Shown here: positions 23,701-35,070 of the stretch, piece after piece
How positions within the stretch are numbered: position 1 is the first letter of the stretch
Layout of the letters: each line of letters starts with the position of its first letter
From: Sambucus nigra
Taxonomy: Eukaryota; Streptophyta; Magnoliopsida; Dipsacales; Adoxaceae
DNA length: 64,000 nucleotides
NCBI GenBank assembly: GCA_949130495.1
Contig: OX422223.1
Location: 72,848,751 to 72,912,750 of the forward strand
Reading direction: 5' to 3'
Translations under genes and position numbers: made by a program
Notes under the pieces: generated by a model
What the model was told of the DNA's origin: nothing
Database searches by the model: none
The model's input: the letters and a program-made list of their open reading frames with translations, nothing else

Positions 23701-24027
23701 AAGAAACCCCCTTTAACAAAGGTAGTAAAAGATCATTCTTAAATTAAAGTTGTTTCTCCTATTCAAGTTGAGAATGTGAGTTAAAAAGGTGACTGTTCAT
23801 GTTGAGAATCTCCATGATAAAGGTGACAATGCTCATTTCATATTAACAATAACCTCATTATTATCAATAATTAAGCTCAACCAAGATGCACCAATTCGTT
23901 CATGCAAACTAATAAAAATAGAGATGAAAGATCACACCTAGTCAAGGAGTTGATTCCAAAGTATCCATATTTTTTAAATTGTTTCCCGCAAAATAAACAT
24001 TTGAATTTGGTGTCAAAATCAGTAGCA
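23701..24027 (+). other. Decayed continuation of the DUF4283 region
   Basis: Lys-rich, frame-broken sequence after the knuckle, as in the basic C-terminal part of LINE ORF1. It ends at the CATGT duplication (24028-24032) of Copia-B. No other feature. Confidence 0.4.
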
Positions 24028-24032
24028 CATGT

Positions 24033-24986
24033 TGTTGGATAAATTTCAACATTTAATATAATATAATATTTAGTTGTTAATTTTATTATGTTTATTGATG
24101 TTTTATTTTTAAACTTAGTTTGGGTTTTATTTTAGAAGGAAGAAACATGAGCAAATGGGTGTGAAAGATAGTAGAGTTCTCAAGTCCTACATTGAAAGAA
24201 TACCATAAAAAGTGGTGGTATATTAACTTAAGGACAACTAAGATTATTAGTTGAATAGTCAAATAAAAGGCTATGATCCCACGCATTGCGCTGGTGCTTA
24301 AGCACCACCAATTGCGGCACGCGACTCGCGTAAGCGCGAAATGTGGCGCACGAAAGGGTGATTGGGTAACTTATTAGGGCGCATTGCACATATCGTCTCA
24401 TGGTGCATGGGAGCCTAAAGTTTTGACAAAGTAAAACAGATCAACGGCTATGATTGAACGATCTGATCAAAAGGTTTAAAATCCAAAATGACTTGATCTG
24501 AGTTATTAGATGAACTTATAGCGTTTCATGTGAGGGAATGTCCATTCGCTTATGATGGGATACCTAATCTGAACCGTTAGATTGAATTTATTCTAAATAG
24601 ACACGATCCAACGGTTGATGAGTCACTACATGAAGATATGTGACTCCTGAAGAACAGTTATAGAAATGGCTACAAAAAGAGTTCCAGGACTCTATTTTGG
24701 ACACCGAAAACTGCTAATTAATCCTATCTCCGTCATCTATACTTCGGCATTATCAGATTACAAATCCAAAATGTTCTCAGTTTGATCAAACAGTACTTAG
24801 TTTGAATCAAACAACAGTTGATGCAGTGCATTATATCCTGAAGGTGAATTTAATAAACTCTATAATGTACTCGTGGTTATTTCTAAACCGGATTGGGAGA
24901 AATTTTGCCTAAAAGACAGCGTTCCCAGAACATGCCTTGCAGAAATTAATTAATTTTTTCGTTCTTTCCATAGAAGAATTTCAACA
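24033..24986 (+). repeat. 5' LTR of Copia-B
   Basis: 954 bp, similar along its length to 62902-63861. The TATA region of this copy (near 24665) is mutated, while the 3' LTR keeps ACTATAAAAAG. It contains the palindrome GGTGCTTAAGCACC (24293-24306), which is 20 bp long in the other LTR. Confidence 0.9.
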
Positions 24987-25003
24987 GTTTTAGGCAAAAA
25001 TTT
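24900..25003 (+). other. U5-leader inverted repeat in place of a tRNA primer site
   Basis: No TGG-type primer site follows the LTR. 24988-25003 (TTTTAGGCAAAAATTT), one base after the LTR end, is the inverse of 24900-24914 (AAATTTTGCCTAAAA) with a single extra A. The loop is 73 bases. The leader to the gag ATG is only 36 bases. Confidence 0.65.
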
Positions 25004-25022
25004 ATATTATCACTCCACTCAA

Positions 25023-25524
25023 ATGGAAGGAACAGTGGCACAATCTATCCAAGTCATGAGTCAAGACTTAATCCGACTCGACCGATTTAATAGCGAAAAT
25101 TTCACCCATTGGCAAGAGAAAGTTATGTTCTTTCTCACATCATTCGAACTAGCATACATTATAGACCCGAAGACACCGAATAAGTAAAGTAAAAGCATGT
25201 GGAGAGGAATGAAGATTAATTTGTGTTGAGGACACATTATCAATGCTTTGTCTCAAGCTATTTATAGTGCTTATCAAATGATTTCAACGACAAAGGAATT
25301 AAGGAAGGTATTAGAGACAAACTATCAAAATGAGGAAATGAGCAACCATAAGTTTCTGATTTCAAACTATATGAATTTTAGAATGAGTAGTGATAAATCT
25401 GTCGTTACACAAGTACATAAACTCCAACAGATTGTTGGTCACCTTAAAGCCGCTGAAATTAATCTTCAAGATGAATTTTAATTAGGGGTTATTGTTTCAA
25501 AACTTCCATCTTCTTGGAACGACT
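25023..25524 (+). pseudogene. Copia-B gag, N-terminal part
   Basis: The ATG at 25023 opens a copia gag: FNSENFTHWQEKVMFFL is the DUF4219-like start, ELRKVLETNYQ and HKLQQIVGHL belong to the UBN2 region. Stops near 25185 and 25229 and after LQDEF break it. The frame reaches KLPSSWND and is cut there by the solo LTR at 25525, with the TSD CGACT inside the Asp codon context. Gag packages the element RNA. The frame resumes at 27022, which dates the solo LTR after Copia-B. Confidence 0.85.
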
Positions 25525-27021
25525 TGGTGCGCCCAAAATAAAGCTTGTGATTCAAGTGCAAATCTATCGCAACAAGTAATATCCGGTAAGTACGAAATTG
25601 TGATCCACTGGGATTGAAACACTCCTAAGAGAACGGGATTAGGTTAAAGGGATTCTCTAAACATCACAAAAGTTAAAGTGTAAAAGATGATTTAATAGTT
25701 TGGAAAAGTGATTGAGACTAATCTCTAAACTAACATACTATTGATGATAAGTTAATTAATTAATAATTACGAAACTATGAAAAGAAATAAGATAAGCTTG
25801 AGTTCAAGAAATTAAAGGGATCAAGGATCATTCTCCCACCTCGGATCCACAAAGAAGGGGATTATAGGGCTTAGTTGAAATTAATTCTAATCGAGCATAA
25901 CTAATTAAGTCCGAACATCAACCATGTAGAGACTAAACTCAACAATGGAGGATTAGGGGTTAGTTAGTTATTGCTAGATGGGTTGGGTTTGTAGTAAAGC
26001 TTCAAACACTAACCCTTGCATGACAAGAGAAGTTAAGAAACTATGATACTCCAATACCAACACATGAAGTTCCATTAGAACAATTATAAACCAAACCCTA
26101 AATATGAAGTTCAAGCATCCATGGTGGGATTTTGATCCCCAATCATAAGTCTAGCTACTCATAATTGAAACTACACTACACATGCTAGTTAACAACATAA
26201 TTAAGTTAGTTATCTAGTTTCAACACAAACCAATGCAAGAGATGGAATTAAATGCAAATTAAAGCTAGTAAAACAAGTAGAGAAGAAGTAAATGAACCTT
26301 TCTTGCATTAATAACAACTAGTAATCAAAGCTTTACAAGTGGTAAAAACCATAAATGAACTTTGACCTAGGAGAGAGAAGAGAGTGTTTTTCTATCTCAC
26401 CAAATATCTAACAAAAGTAATCTATATTCAAAAGAGGAAAAACAAGGGATATATCCCCAAAAATCCCACCAAAATGGCAAACTAGTAATAAGAAGAAAGC
26501 TGGAAATGCAGGGCCGAATCGATTCAGTGCCAAATCCGAATCGATTCGGAAGTGTAGAGATTTGCCCCTGTATGAAACCGAATCGATTCGGCATTAATCG
26601 CGAATCGATTCGGGCCTGCTGGAGAAGAAAAGTTGCCCATATTGGCATATTTTCTCCCATGCTTCACCGAAACTTCCGTAACTTCTTCGTTCGAGGTCGG
26701 ATTCAAGCACCGTCGGAGGCTACGCGAAGATAAGAAGAAGGTCTACAACTTCCGTGAAGAAATCGGGATCAAAACCCGAGTGCTGATATTACCAAAATGC
26801 CCCCGAATGTGCAAGTTCCAACGAAACTTTCCGGATCAAAACCAAACTTCCCAAAATGCATTCCCGAGACCTATAAAAGCCCAATAAAGACACATACAAA
26901 GTATATATGATGAATTCAGGGGTTAGTCAATAAATGAGTATAAGAACCGGGAAATACATGCACGGGAACGCTAGAATGTACAAATTAACGGGGTATAAAA
27001 TATAATAAAAGTGACGAATCA
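25525..27021 (-). repeat. Solo LTR, Athila/Tat-type, in Copia-B gag
   Basis: 1497 bp, starting TGGTGCGCC and ending ACGAATCA, flanked by perfect CGACT (25520-25524 and 27022-27026). Removing it and one CGACT restores an uninterrupted gag reading frame, which confirms both ends. Minus orientation is inferred from the start TGATTC, the block CGTAACTTCTTCGTTCG shared in style with the LTR at 2693-4289, and the palindromes lying upstream of a TATA-like region. It is a different family from the Athila element at 33324. Confidence 0.85.
26430..26612 (-). promoter_or_regulatory. U3 palindrome cassette of solo LTR
   Basis: Four copies of GAATCGATTC: 26516-26525, within CCGAATCGATTCGG at 26536-26549 and 26578-26591 (perfect 14-bp palindromes), and within CGAATCGATTCG at 26601-26612. 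TATA-like sequence lies downstream on the minus strand (26430-26456). Spacing of copies is roughly 20, 40 and 20 bases. Confidence 0.6.
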
Positions 27022-27380
27022 CGACTTTAAGAAGAAAATTAATCATGATGAAAAGACTTACAAACTACAATACCTTATTTTCCCCCTTCGTATTGAAGAT
27101 GATTCTTGTATTCGAGAAAAGAAGGATGAACAAAGTGAGGGTCATTCAAAGCCAATATGGTTGAGGATAAAAAATTCTAGAATACCAAAGACTCAAAACT
27201 GAAAGCAAAAAATGATTCAAATTTCAAGAACCAAGGTGCAAATAAGAAAAAGAATGGAAAATGTTTATTATGTGACAAACCGGTCCATTATTCTTGAGAA
27301 TGATGTCTTAAAAATATGGCATTTAAGGAAAAATAAGGGTAGAAGGAAACCAACAATGTTTAAGATCTTATTGCTAGTGT
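27022..27380 (+). pseudogene. Copia-B gag, C-terminal part with zinc knuckle
   Basis: Gag resumes as FKKKINHDEKTYKL ... LRIEDDS, the conserved helix pair before the basic tail. The tail is Lys-rich and frame-broken. Near 27262 another frame reads CLLCDKPVH followed by stops and a Cys, a damaged CX2CX4HX4C knuckle. Together with 25023-25524 it forms one gag. Confidence 0.75.
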
Positions 27381-27399
27381 ATACGAAGCGAATTCAATT

Positions 27400-28018
27400 G
27401 AAAATGAAAGTGGATTGTGGTTGGATACCGGCACAATGGTCCACATATTCAAAGACCACTTTTCATTCAAAACATGTCAAGAAATTGATGGAAAATAAGT
27501 GAATATGGAAAATAATAATATTCACATCAATGTAGGTGGGAAAGGCACAGTGGAGTTGATCTTTACTTCTGGAAAGACTTTTACCCCGATTGATGTACTT
27601 CATGTACCTGATATGTGTAAAAATCTTATGTCTGAGGACCTTCTCAATAAGAGAGGCTTCAAACTTGTGTATGAGTCTGATAAGTTTATTTTATTCGAGA
27701 ATGGCCAATTTATTAGTAAAGGGTACTCTTGTAACGGAATGATCAAAATTAATGTAATCTATGATATTAGTTATGTTTATATTGTTGAGTCTATTTATTT
27801 ATGGCATAGTAGATTAGGTTATGTAAATTATAGAAGTATTAAAAATATGACTAATCTCGGATTGTAAATTTAATAACTTTGCTAAATGTCAAATTTATGC
27901 TCAATCGAAGATAACAAGAAACTCGTTTAAATATGTTGATAGAACATCTGAAATGATTGATCTTATTTATAGTGATGTATGTGATACGAACAGTAATATG
28001 ACTCTTGGTGAAAATAAA
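27400..28018 (+). pseudogene. Copia-B protease and start of integrase
   Basis: The aspartic protease site DTGT lies at 27424-27435 in WLDTGTMVHIF. The 122-codon frame 27499-27867 then runs through VLHVPDMCKNLMS and FKLVYESDKFIL to LWHSRLGYVNYRSI, the GAG-pre-integrase HHCC region. After a stop it continues to LIYSDVCD, the first catalytic Asp of integrase, and ends at 28018 where the Tat-A LTR begins. Protease active residues and the first integrase Asp are intact. Confidence 0.8.
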
Positions 28019-28860
28019 TGATATGACCAAAGTGTAACCTCATCTCTTATAATAAGAAATGTGACATATCATGGCCGAGTCATCATTTGAACCACACACG
28101 CCATTGGCAGGGTCGTCACGACAAGGGTCGGCTTCTCCTCAACTAACCTCGATCGTCTATAAAGTCGAGACCGAAGAGATATTCATGCAGATCAGCACTA
28201 TCGTTGTACTCGGCTATAATCGATGACAGCAGTTACTAGTCATCTAACCTCGGCCTTATCCAATCAGTCGAGGTCACACAGGGGACCATACGGGAATTAG
28301 CAACCTCGTCCCCTCTCAGGACGATGTTGTAGTGGATGATGCTTTACATTACAAGCATATTCAAACATGGAGGAGCTATGCTAACGTGGACAATTCTGTT
28401 ATAACAATATTATTCCCTCACGTGAGGGAATAATACATCATTATTGTGCCTGTGTACTAAGGGCAGGTGGCTACACCTTAATAGTAACATCCTCATGCAC
28501 ATGCTGATTACATGATTGGGGGGTACATTACACTACCCAAGCCCTATATATACACTTCATCTTCTCCATGAGAAGGGATTAATTATTCACAACCCTAGCA
28601 AAACTCTGTCAAAATATACATAAGAGAGAGAATAGCTTGAGTGTTGTATTTACAAGCAATTAGTGTCATACTTATAATGAAAACCTCCATTCACACTACA
28701 CAGTGGATGTAGGCTCCGACCAAACCACTTTTGTTCGGTATCATTTTGTTCTTTGCCTCATCTCCTTATGTCTATACATTTATATCTGTTGTACACCATT
28801 ATTATCTTGGTTTGAGCTTACATACATCTTGACCTGGTAATACCATTTCTAGTATCATCA
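28019..28860 (+). repeat. 5' LTR of Tat-A
   Basis: 842 bp from TGATATGACC to AGTATCATCA. TATA box CTATATATAC at 28544-28553. Upstream are inverted CCTCG/CGAGG-type motifs (for example near 28147-28168 and 28247-28273). Confidence 0.8.
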
Positions 28861-28863
28861 GGG

Positions 28864-28881
28864 TGGCACTGTCTGTGGGAA
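28864..28881 (+). other. Primer-binding site of Tat-A
   Basis: TGGCACTGTCTGTGGGAA, three bases after the LTR, a slightly changed form of the TGGCGCCGTC... type used by Tat elements. Confidence 0.8.
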
Positions 28882-29049
28882 CGAGGATAGCCATCTCTTC
28901 CCTACTCGTAAGCTTATACTCATTAGAGTCTCTGGTGGTGAATCAGTCATCCCCCTTCTGTGGAGTTATTTCACCATTGAAGGAGCCCGTGTTAAGCACT
29001 TAAGCTTTCCTTCTCCAGTTCATAGCTCGAATAACGTTCACTAATAGTA

Positions 29050-30760
29050 ATGGATCCACCTCCTCCACCTGAGAATCAGCTGGCACCTCCACAAGGAGGT
29101 GGTGCAGGTTCTAACCAAGCGCCACCCGAGTTAGAAATGGCTAAGGTGGCGATGGCACTTCACTCCCTCATAGCTAGCCAACAACAAATGAAAAATGAGT
29201 TTGTTATGCTTAGCCAGAACTTCGCAGACAGGACTGACGGCGCAGGAGCAGAGTTTGTAACTCAGGATGCCAAGGAAGGTGAACTAGACCAGCAAACTAG
29301 GGACCACCCCAGGCTTCAGAAAAAAACCTTCCGCCTTGCCAAAGACGGAGATACATTACTGACCCAAGGCATTTATGCTTGGGAAGGAATAATCAAGAAC
29401 TCATGATGACTTAGTTGGGGACGATCACGATGATGAAGAGAGAGAGTTCGAATGTTGGTAACCTCGTGAGATATTTAGGGGAACTGTGCGCCCTGTTCGA
29501 TAAAGCAGGGATCAAGGACGGAGGCCCAATCGAGACCGTGGAGTAAGGCAATCAGGTTCAGCCTTAGATAGGCTCAACCCACAAGGAGATTTGAGGAATC
29601 GCTTATCCAGGTCAAGGAGTGTCGCAAGCTCAAGAAGAAATGAAAGGAAGGACGACTGCAGACCTCTAAAAGATTGAGAGGTCATCAGTCGGTCTCAACA
29701 TCTGGAGAGAGAACCATCGACCAGTCAGTTAACAGAGGGCATTCATCTCGGCTAGATGATAAAGAAAGGGCATGGGAAAATTTTATCCCTATAAATGCCG
29801 ACGTTGCTGTTGACAAACCTTGGAATCAGTCGATATAGAGGTTAGAGAACAAAATATGAGATAACATAAAAAGACAAGACCCCTTGCAAAGAGGCTATGC
29901 TGAAGGATCCCTATTTATGGCGAAGATACTAAACTATTAAACCCCGGCCAAGTTCAAACCACCGGTAGTCACACAGAAGTATAATGGGAGCACTAACCCA
30001 GTGCATCATATGGAGATGTATCAGTCGGCCTCCGACATCTATTCAATATCAGATGAGATGACATGAGATGTCGAGCATTCTAAAGCACCTTGACAAGGGT
30101 GGCTCAGATGTGGTTCACTTATCTTCTTAAGAACTCCATAGGAAACTTTAAATAACTGGCTGATAGTTTTGTCAACAACTTTTGCTTTAGGGTAAAATCT
30201 AGGAAATAGATGACCCACCTGTTGTACATCAAACAAGGGAAGGACGAAACTCTGAGAGAGCACATAGCCCATTTTAACGAAGAGAAACTTGGGGTAGAAG
30301 ACTATAAAGAAAGTATCACGATGACATCCCTTATGGAGGGCCTTCAGAAAGGAAAGATACTCTGAAAGATGGACGAGGGCCCTCCTAAGTCCATGGTTGA
30401 ACTCCTAGATACGGCCGGGAGGGTCATGAGTATGGAGGAGGCAATGGCCATGAAGGAATATGAGGAAAAAAGATCTCACAAAAATGGAAAAGGTCGGAAG
30501 TTCAAAGGGAAGGATAGTAAGAAAAGGCCGATAGACGATAAGTTCGCAGACTATATGCCTTTCATAATTAGTTGTGAGCACATTCTAAATGAGATAAAAA
30601 AAATGATCAGTCTCTTAGGTGGCTAAAGAAGTTGAAGACAGATCCTCATAAGCGGAATATAAATTTTTGTTGTGAATTTCACCAGGATCATGGGAACCTT
30701 ACAGATAAATGCTTTGCCCTCAAAGATGAGATAAAAAATGTTAAAGTCTAAAAAACTGAG
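29050..30760 (+). pseudogene. Tat-A gag
   Basis: The start at 29050 (MDPPPPPENQLAPP) and the following SNQAPPELEMAKVAMALHSL match the start of the Tat-B gag in layout. The capsid-like part (about 29950-30370) is frame-broken but contains AQMWFTYL-like and DSFVNNFCFRV-like stretches. A third frame (30369-30626) has GKGRKFKGKDSKK and then the basic region. The zinc knuckle near 30672-30715 reads C.EFHQDHGNLTDKCFALK, typical of Tat elements. Many frameshifts. Confidence 0.75.
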
Positions 30761-30932
30761 AAAATATGTTGACAATAATGGTTCAGGGCAGGGTCGAGAC
30801 GATAGAGGCTGAGATGACCCTAGAAAGAGGAGAAATGGTAAATCTAGAGAAGAAGATCTAGCAAGGAGGGATGTCTCTTCAGATGACGATAATGATGATC
30901 CAGATCTCCCATATAAAGATGATGATGTTCCA

Positions 30933-31700
30933 GTGAATAGGTACAATATAATTTCATTCGGGGTACATATGATTTGTGGTGGCCTTGCGGGTGGAGGCTC
31001 TGAGATTGCCGATCGAAAAGCTCATGTGGCCGAGGCTAAAGCCATAACTAAAGACAAGGTTATCAACTCGACTTCCATTAATGCTAATCCCGAGAAAAGA
31101 AAGAAAGTAGACATGGAAAACCTCATAGTCATCCTTTCAAGACTATACTTTAAGGGAATCCTTGCCCCACATGATGACCCGCTTGTTATAACGACCAGAG
31201 TACATGGATGTGAAGTACTAAGAATCTTAGTTAATGGAGGGAGCTCTGAAAATGTTATGTTTTATCCGTTATTCAAAGGCTTATGACCTAGTAGGGCCAG
31301 GCTCATCCCGTATCATCATCCTCTAATAGGATTCAGTGGCGAGAAGGATCACCCTCTGGGGATGTATGAAATGGATATTAGAATGGGGGACGAATGGCTG
31401 AAGATGATCACCAAGAAGATTAACTTTTTTTATTATGGATGAGAACGTCTTCTCAGCCTACAACCTCATATTAGGATTGGTAGCCCTCAAAGAATTTGAG
31501 GTCGTGCCTTCGACGGTCCACCAGATAATAAACTTCTCAACTCCTCATAGAGTAGGGGAAGTTAAGGGTGACCAAACGTCGGCACGAGAATACTACTTTA
31601 ACTCGATTGCGGAGGGAGAGGTGTACAAGAAAGAAACCACCACATAGAACATTTACACACTTGATTCTAGAGACGAGACAAAAATTAAGAAAGGGGAAGC
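30933..31700 (+). pseudogene. Tat-A protease region
   Basis: Frame 30933-31286 has ISFGVHMICGG, then PLVITTRVHGCEV and RILVNGGSSENVMF. The active-site Asp of DGGSS is replaced by Asn, so the protease would be dead. The frame resumes at 31435 with MDENVFSAYNLILG and continues to about 31650. The corresponding Tat-B segment (59048-60073) is in one frame and keeps the Asp. Confidence 0.75.
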
Positions 31701-31779
31701 CACGAAAGAGGTACAATCCATTGTCCTCAATAAGGACAAGCTAGAAAAAACCATCCAAGTCGGTAAAGACCTAAAGCCG

Positions 31780-32857
31780 GAGAATAAGGATAAGTTGATC
31801 AAGTTGTTGAAAAGAATACATAGCATCTTTGCTTGGGGTCATGCAGACATGCCAGGCATCGACCCAAAAATGTGTCATAAGCTCAATGTGGTGGAAGGTA
31901 CTAATCCATTAAAGTAGAAAAGAAGGATTTATTCTCGTGAGAAGTATGAGGTTATAAGGGATGATGTTAAGAAGCTTGAAGGGGATGAATTCATCAGAGA
32001 GGTCATCTACCCTGAATGGTTATCCAACGTAGTTATAGTTCCCAAGGCCAATGGAAAGTGGAGAATGTTTATGGACTTCAATGATTCGGACAAGTCTTTC
32101 CCCAATGACAAGTTCCCTCTCCCTCATATTATTCAGATGGTAAATGCTACGGCAGGTAAAAAATTGATGAGCTTCATGGATGCGTACTCTAGCTACAATT
32201 AATTTTTATGGGCTCGGTTGACGCAGAGAAAATGACCTTCATCACCAATAAGGGAACATATTATTATAAGGTTATGCCCTTTGGCCTGAAGAATGCAAGG
32301 GCTACATATCAACGGCTGGTGAATAAGATGTTTGAGAAGCAAATTGGGAAGTTCATGGATGTTTATGTTGATGATATGCTGATCAAGAGTCTGAAGGCCA
32401 ACACTCATGTAGCCTACCTTAAAAAAACCTCTGATACGATGGACGAGTACAGGATAAAGCTTAACCCACCTAAATGTGTTTTTGGTGTCGGAGCTGGAAA
32501 ATTCTTAGGTTTTATCATCAATCGGAGGGGTATAGAAGTCAACCCAGAGAAGATAAAAGCTCTGTTAGAGATGAAGACCCCAAAGACCATCAAAGATGTT
32601 CAAAGTCTTACTGGATGGGTGGCTTCCCTAAACAAGTTTGTCTCCAGAGCCACAGATAAGTGTCTTCCATTTTTTAAAGTTCTTAGAAAGGATTTTGAAT
32701 GGAATGAAGAGTGTGACAAGGATTTTAGAGACCTAATGTTCGACCTCGGTTCTCCCTTACTTTTATCACGTCCAGTTTAAGGGGAAAACTTTATATATAC
32801 CTAGCAGCCTCGGAGTCGGCTATAAGCACTGCCATTATGAGGGAAGAGTATGCAGTA
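31780..32857 (+). pseudogene. Tat-A reverse transcriptase, RNase H cut
   Basis: From about 31900 the RT fingers read RRIYSREKYEVIRDD and FIREVIYPEWLSNVVIVPK, with a break near 32200. The 190-codon frame 32208-32780 has VMPFGLKNARATYQRL, the intact catalytic YVDDMLIKS, and the thumb/connection KCVFGVGAGKFLGFI ... LTGWVASLNKFVSRA. It passes the LLLSRPV start of RNase H and then stops. About 50 bases later the sequence jumps to the 3' LTR fragment, so RNase H onward is deleted. Confidence 0.85.
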
Positions 32858-33133
32858 CCTCGGAGTCGGCTATAAGCACTGACCAAAGTGTACCCTCATC
32901 TCTTATAACGATTGATATCACATCTCATGGCTGAGTCGTCATTTGAACCACACATGCCATTGGCAGGGTCATCGCGATAAGGGTCGGCTTATCCTCAACT
33001 AACCTCGATCGTCTGTAAAGTCGAGACTGAAAGAGACACTCCTGCAGATCAGCACTATCGTCGTACTCAGCTACCGCCTAGTAGATGCAATATGAATTTA
33101 TAGCCTTCAATAATGCAATATGAATGTATAGCC
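32808..33133 (+). repeat. Deletion junctions with short duplications and 3' LTR fragment of Tat-A
   Basis: A 23-base repeat (CCTCGGAGTCGGCTATAAGC plus CACT without overlap change) occurs at 32808-32830 and again at 32858-32880 exactly at the internal-to-LTR junction. 32880-33073 matches the first part of the 5' LTR. On its other side, 33085-33105 is repeated at 33113-33133 with one mismatch, where Copia-B RNase H begins. Both junctions carry local duplications. Confidence 0.75.
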
Positions 33134-33323
33134 CTAGCAGATGCATGTGAAGAAGCAAAATGGCTTAGAAATTTATTATATGACATTCCTTTATGGAAAA
33201 AGCCATCTCCTTCTATTATGATAAGTTGTGACAACCAAGCCACAGTTTATAAAGTTTCGAACAAAATCTACAATGGAAAATCTAGACACATTAGTCTAAG
33301 TCATCAAATTATAAGATGATTAC
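33106..33323 (+). pseudogene. Copia-B RNase H, first part
   Basis: The 68-codon frame from 33113 reads YECIALADACEEAKWL, the conserved Glu-containing helix of copia RNase H, then MISCDNQATV with the next Asp, then YNGKSRHISLSHQ. It is cut at 33323 by the Athila-like element and resumes at 45702. The region between integrase and this point is missing. Confidence 0.85.
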
Positions 33324-34919
33324 TGATTAGGCATAAATTCTTCTTAATTTATCCCTTGATTTAGTTACTTTTAGCACCTCGAACAATGTAATTTAGTTGA
33401 GTTTATCTCATAATTTTGCTACCGACTGATCCTAATGAGTACACCGAGTTTCTGGTATTTTACAGTGATTTTACAGGTAATTGATGTCAAGAAACGAAAG
33501 AAAGAAACCGGAAGAATCAAGAAAGAAAGAAGGAAAAGTCTCAAGGGTAAAAGCGTAATTTCCACCCAGAATTCGGATGAGGTACCTAAATAGAAGTTGA
33601 AGACATCTCATTCACGAGCACATAGGAAGAAACGTCACCTCAATTGGAATCCCAGAACAAAAGTTATGAGAAGTCAAAGAGGAACTAAAAAGTCAAATAT
33701 CCGGACCGGTCCGCCCCTACCCCGGACCGCTCCGCCTTGCCAAACTCCATAAGACCCTGGATCGCATGCAAACCAAAGAAGGCCAAAATAAAAAGAATCG
33801 GTCCGACCCCGGACCGGTCCGCCCCAAAAAAAAAAGAATCGATCCGCCTTGGGGGCAGACCGGTCCGCCTAAGCCCCGAACCGGTCCGGGCTTCGAGATT
33901 TGAAAATCTTCTCTCTTCCTAAAAAGACTCCTAGTGAAGCTGACTTCCGATATTGTTGTAGGGTATAAAAGACCTGATTTAGTATTGTTATAGGAACGGA
34001 GAATTAGTAGGATTTTCCTCTCTTTTTCTAGAAACCCTAGTTTAGTTAATAATTTCAGATTTAATTCAAGGATTGAAGATCTTATTTCAATAATTTTTTG
34101 TGAGTATCAGTTTCTTTCATTGTTTCACTTATTGCTTGGATAATTTTAGTGAGTGATTCTTAATTCTAATTCTTTTCTGCATCTAATTACTATTTTATTT
34201 AGAGTAATCATGAACACCTGCACAGTAATCATTATTTCCATCACTTTAAATATGTTAGGTTAGATTTCCCAAGGCCGGGATACATGAACCCAGCCTGGCG
34301 TGTTAGTGCGTGTGTATAAAATTAATTCGCTAAATTTAGTGATTGACCATGATCGTATTGCGTAGTTACACAACAATTGTAGATCTTTATATCTCGTTTG
34401 CCTTTGGGTACTTGTGATGATTTAGAGTGCAATTCGAGTGCTACTATCGCGATACTGATTTACTCATCCTCATATTAGGTATGACGCGGGCTTGAACCTC
34501 GTATACATAATGCTTGGGAGTACTAAATTCCGGGTCAAATCAATCAGATAAATTTAAGATTAATATTATATCCGCAATACACTAGGGTTGGGGGATTGTA
34601 TTCCCGTCCTATTTTTCTCATCATTTAAACAAAAAGTTTCAAATCATCATTCATTCTTAATTTAGGTAGATTAGTATAGTTGCATTTTTTCATAATTTCA
34701 TTATCGCATTTAGCTGTAACCAATCTCAAAACCAAATCATTTTTTCCTTTTCTTTTTAGAGTCAAGGTTAGGATTCCTCCGTCTTTCCCGTCGTCACAAC
34801 TCTGTTGTCCTTCTTCCCTGAGGATCGATACCCAACTTACTAGGATTATTACTTGAGCGACAGGATTACACTTGAGCCTAGAGTGAATGCATTTCTGAGA
34901 CACATATTAAGTCGCGTTA
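33324..34919 (+). repeat. 5' LTR of the Athila-like element
   Basis: 1596 bp from TGATTAGGC to GTCGCGTTA, collinear with 44105-45701. Confidence 0.92.
33703..33970 (+). promoter_or_regulatory. U3 palindrome cassette and TATA box (5' LTR)
   Basis: TATAAAA at 33964-33970. Upstream: GGACCGGTCC at 33704-33713 (within the 12-bp palindrome CGGACCGGTCCG) and 33811-33820, plus imperfect copies near 33724, 33795, 33857 and 33878. All lie 75-260 bases before the TATA box. Confidence 0.6.
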
Positions 34920-34925
34920 ATTTTT

Positions 34926-34943
34926 TGGCGCCGTTGCCGGGGA
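34926..34943 (+). other. Primer-binding site (tRNA-Asp type)
   Basis: TGGCGCCGTTGCCGGGGA, the classical Athila/Tat primer site, six bases after the LTR. About 130 bases of A-rich leader follow before gag. Confidence 0.9.
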
Positions 34944-35070
34944 ATTAGGTAGACTTAGGATTAGATAGAGTCAATCCAAAGCTTTGACCAAAAATCTCTA
35001 AAAATCCAAAAACATATAAAAAAAATTCAAAAAAGCACAAAAAGATTCATCATCATCTCTCCTAAGCTTA

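Larger units (their letters stand above)
28019..33073 (+). mobile_element. Tat-A: truncated Ty3/gypsy Tat-lineage element
   Basis: A 5' LTR (28019-28860), a TGGCACTGTCTGTGGGAA primer site, gag, protease and reverse transcriptase on the plus strand, then a fragment of 3' LTR (32880-33073). RNase H is mostly deleted; aRNH, integrase and the end of the 3' LTR are gone. It sits in the Copia-B integrase. Its coding parts are clearly related to Tat-B but not the same family copy. All frames are broken; the protease motif is DGGSS changed to NGGSS. Confidence 0.85.
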
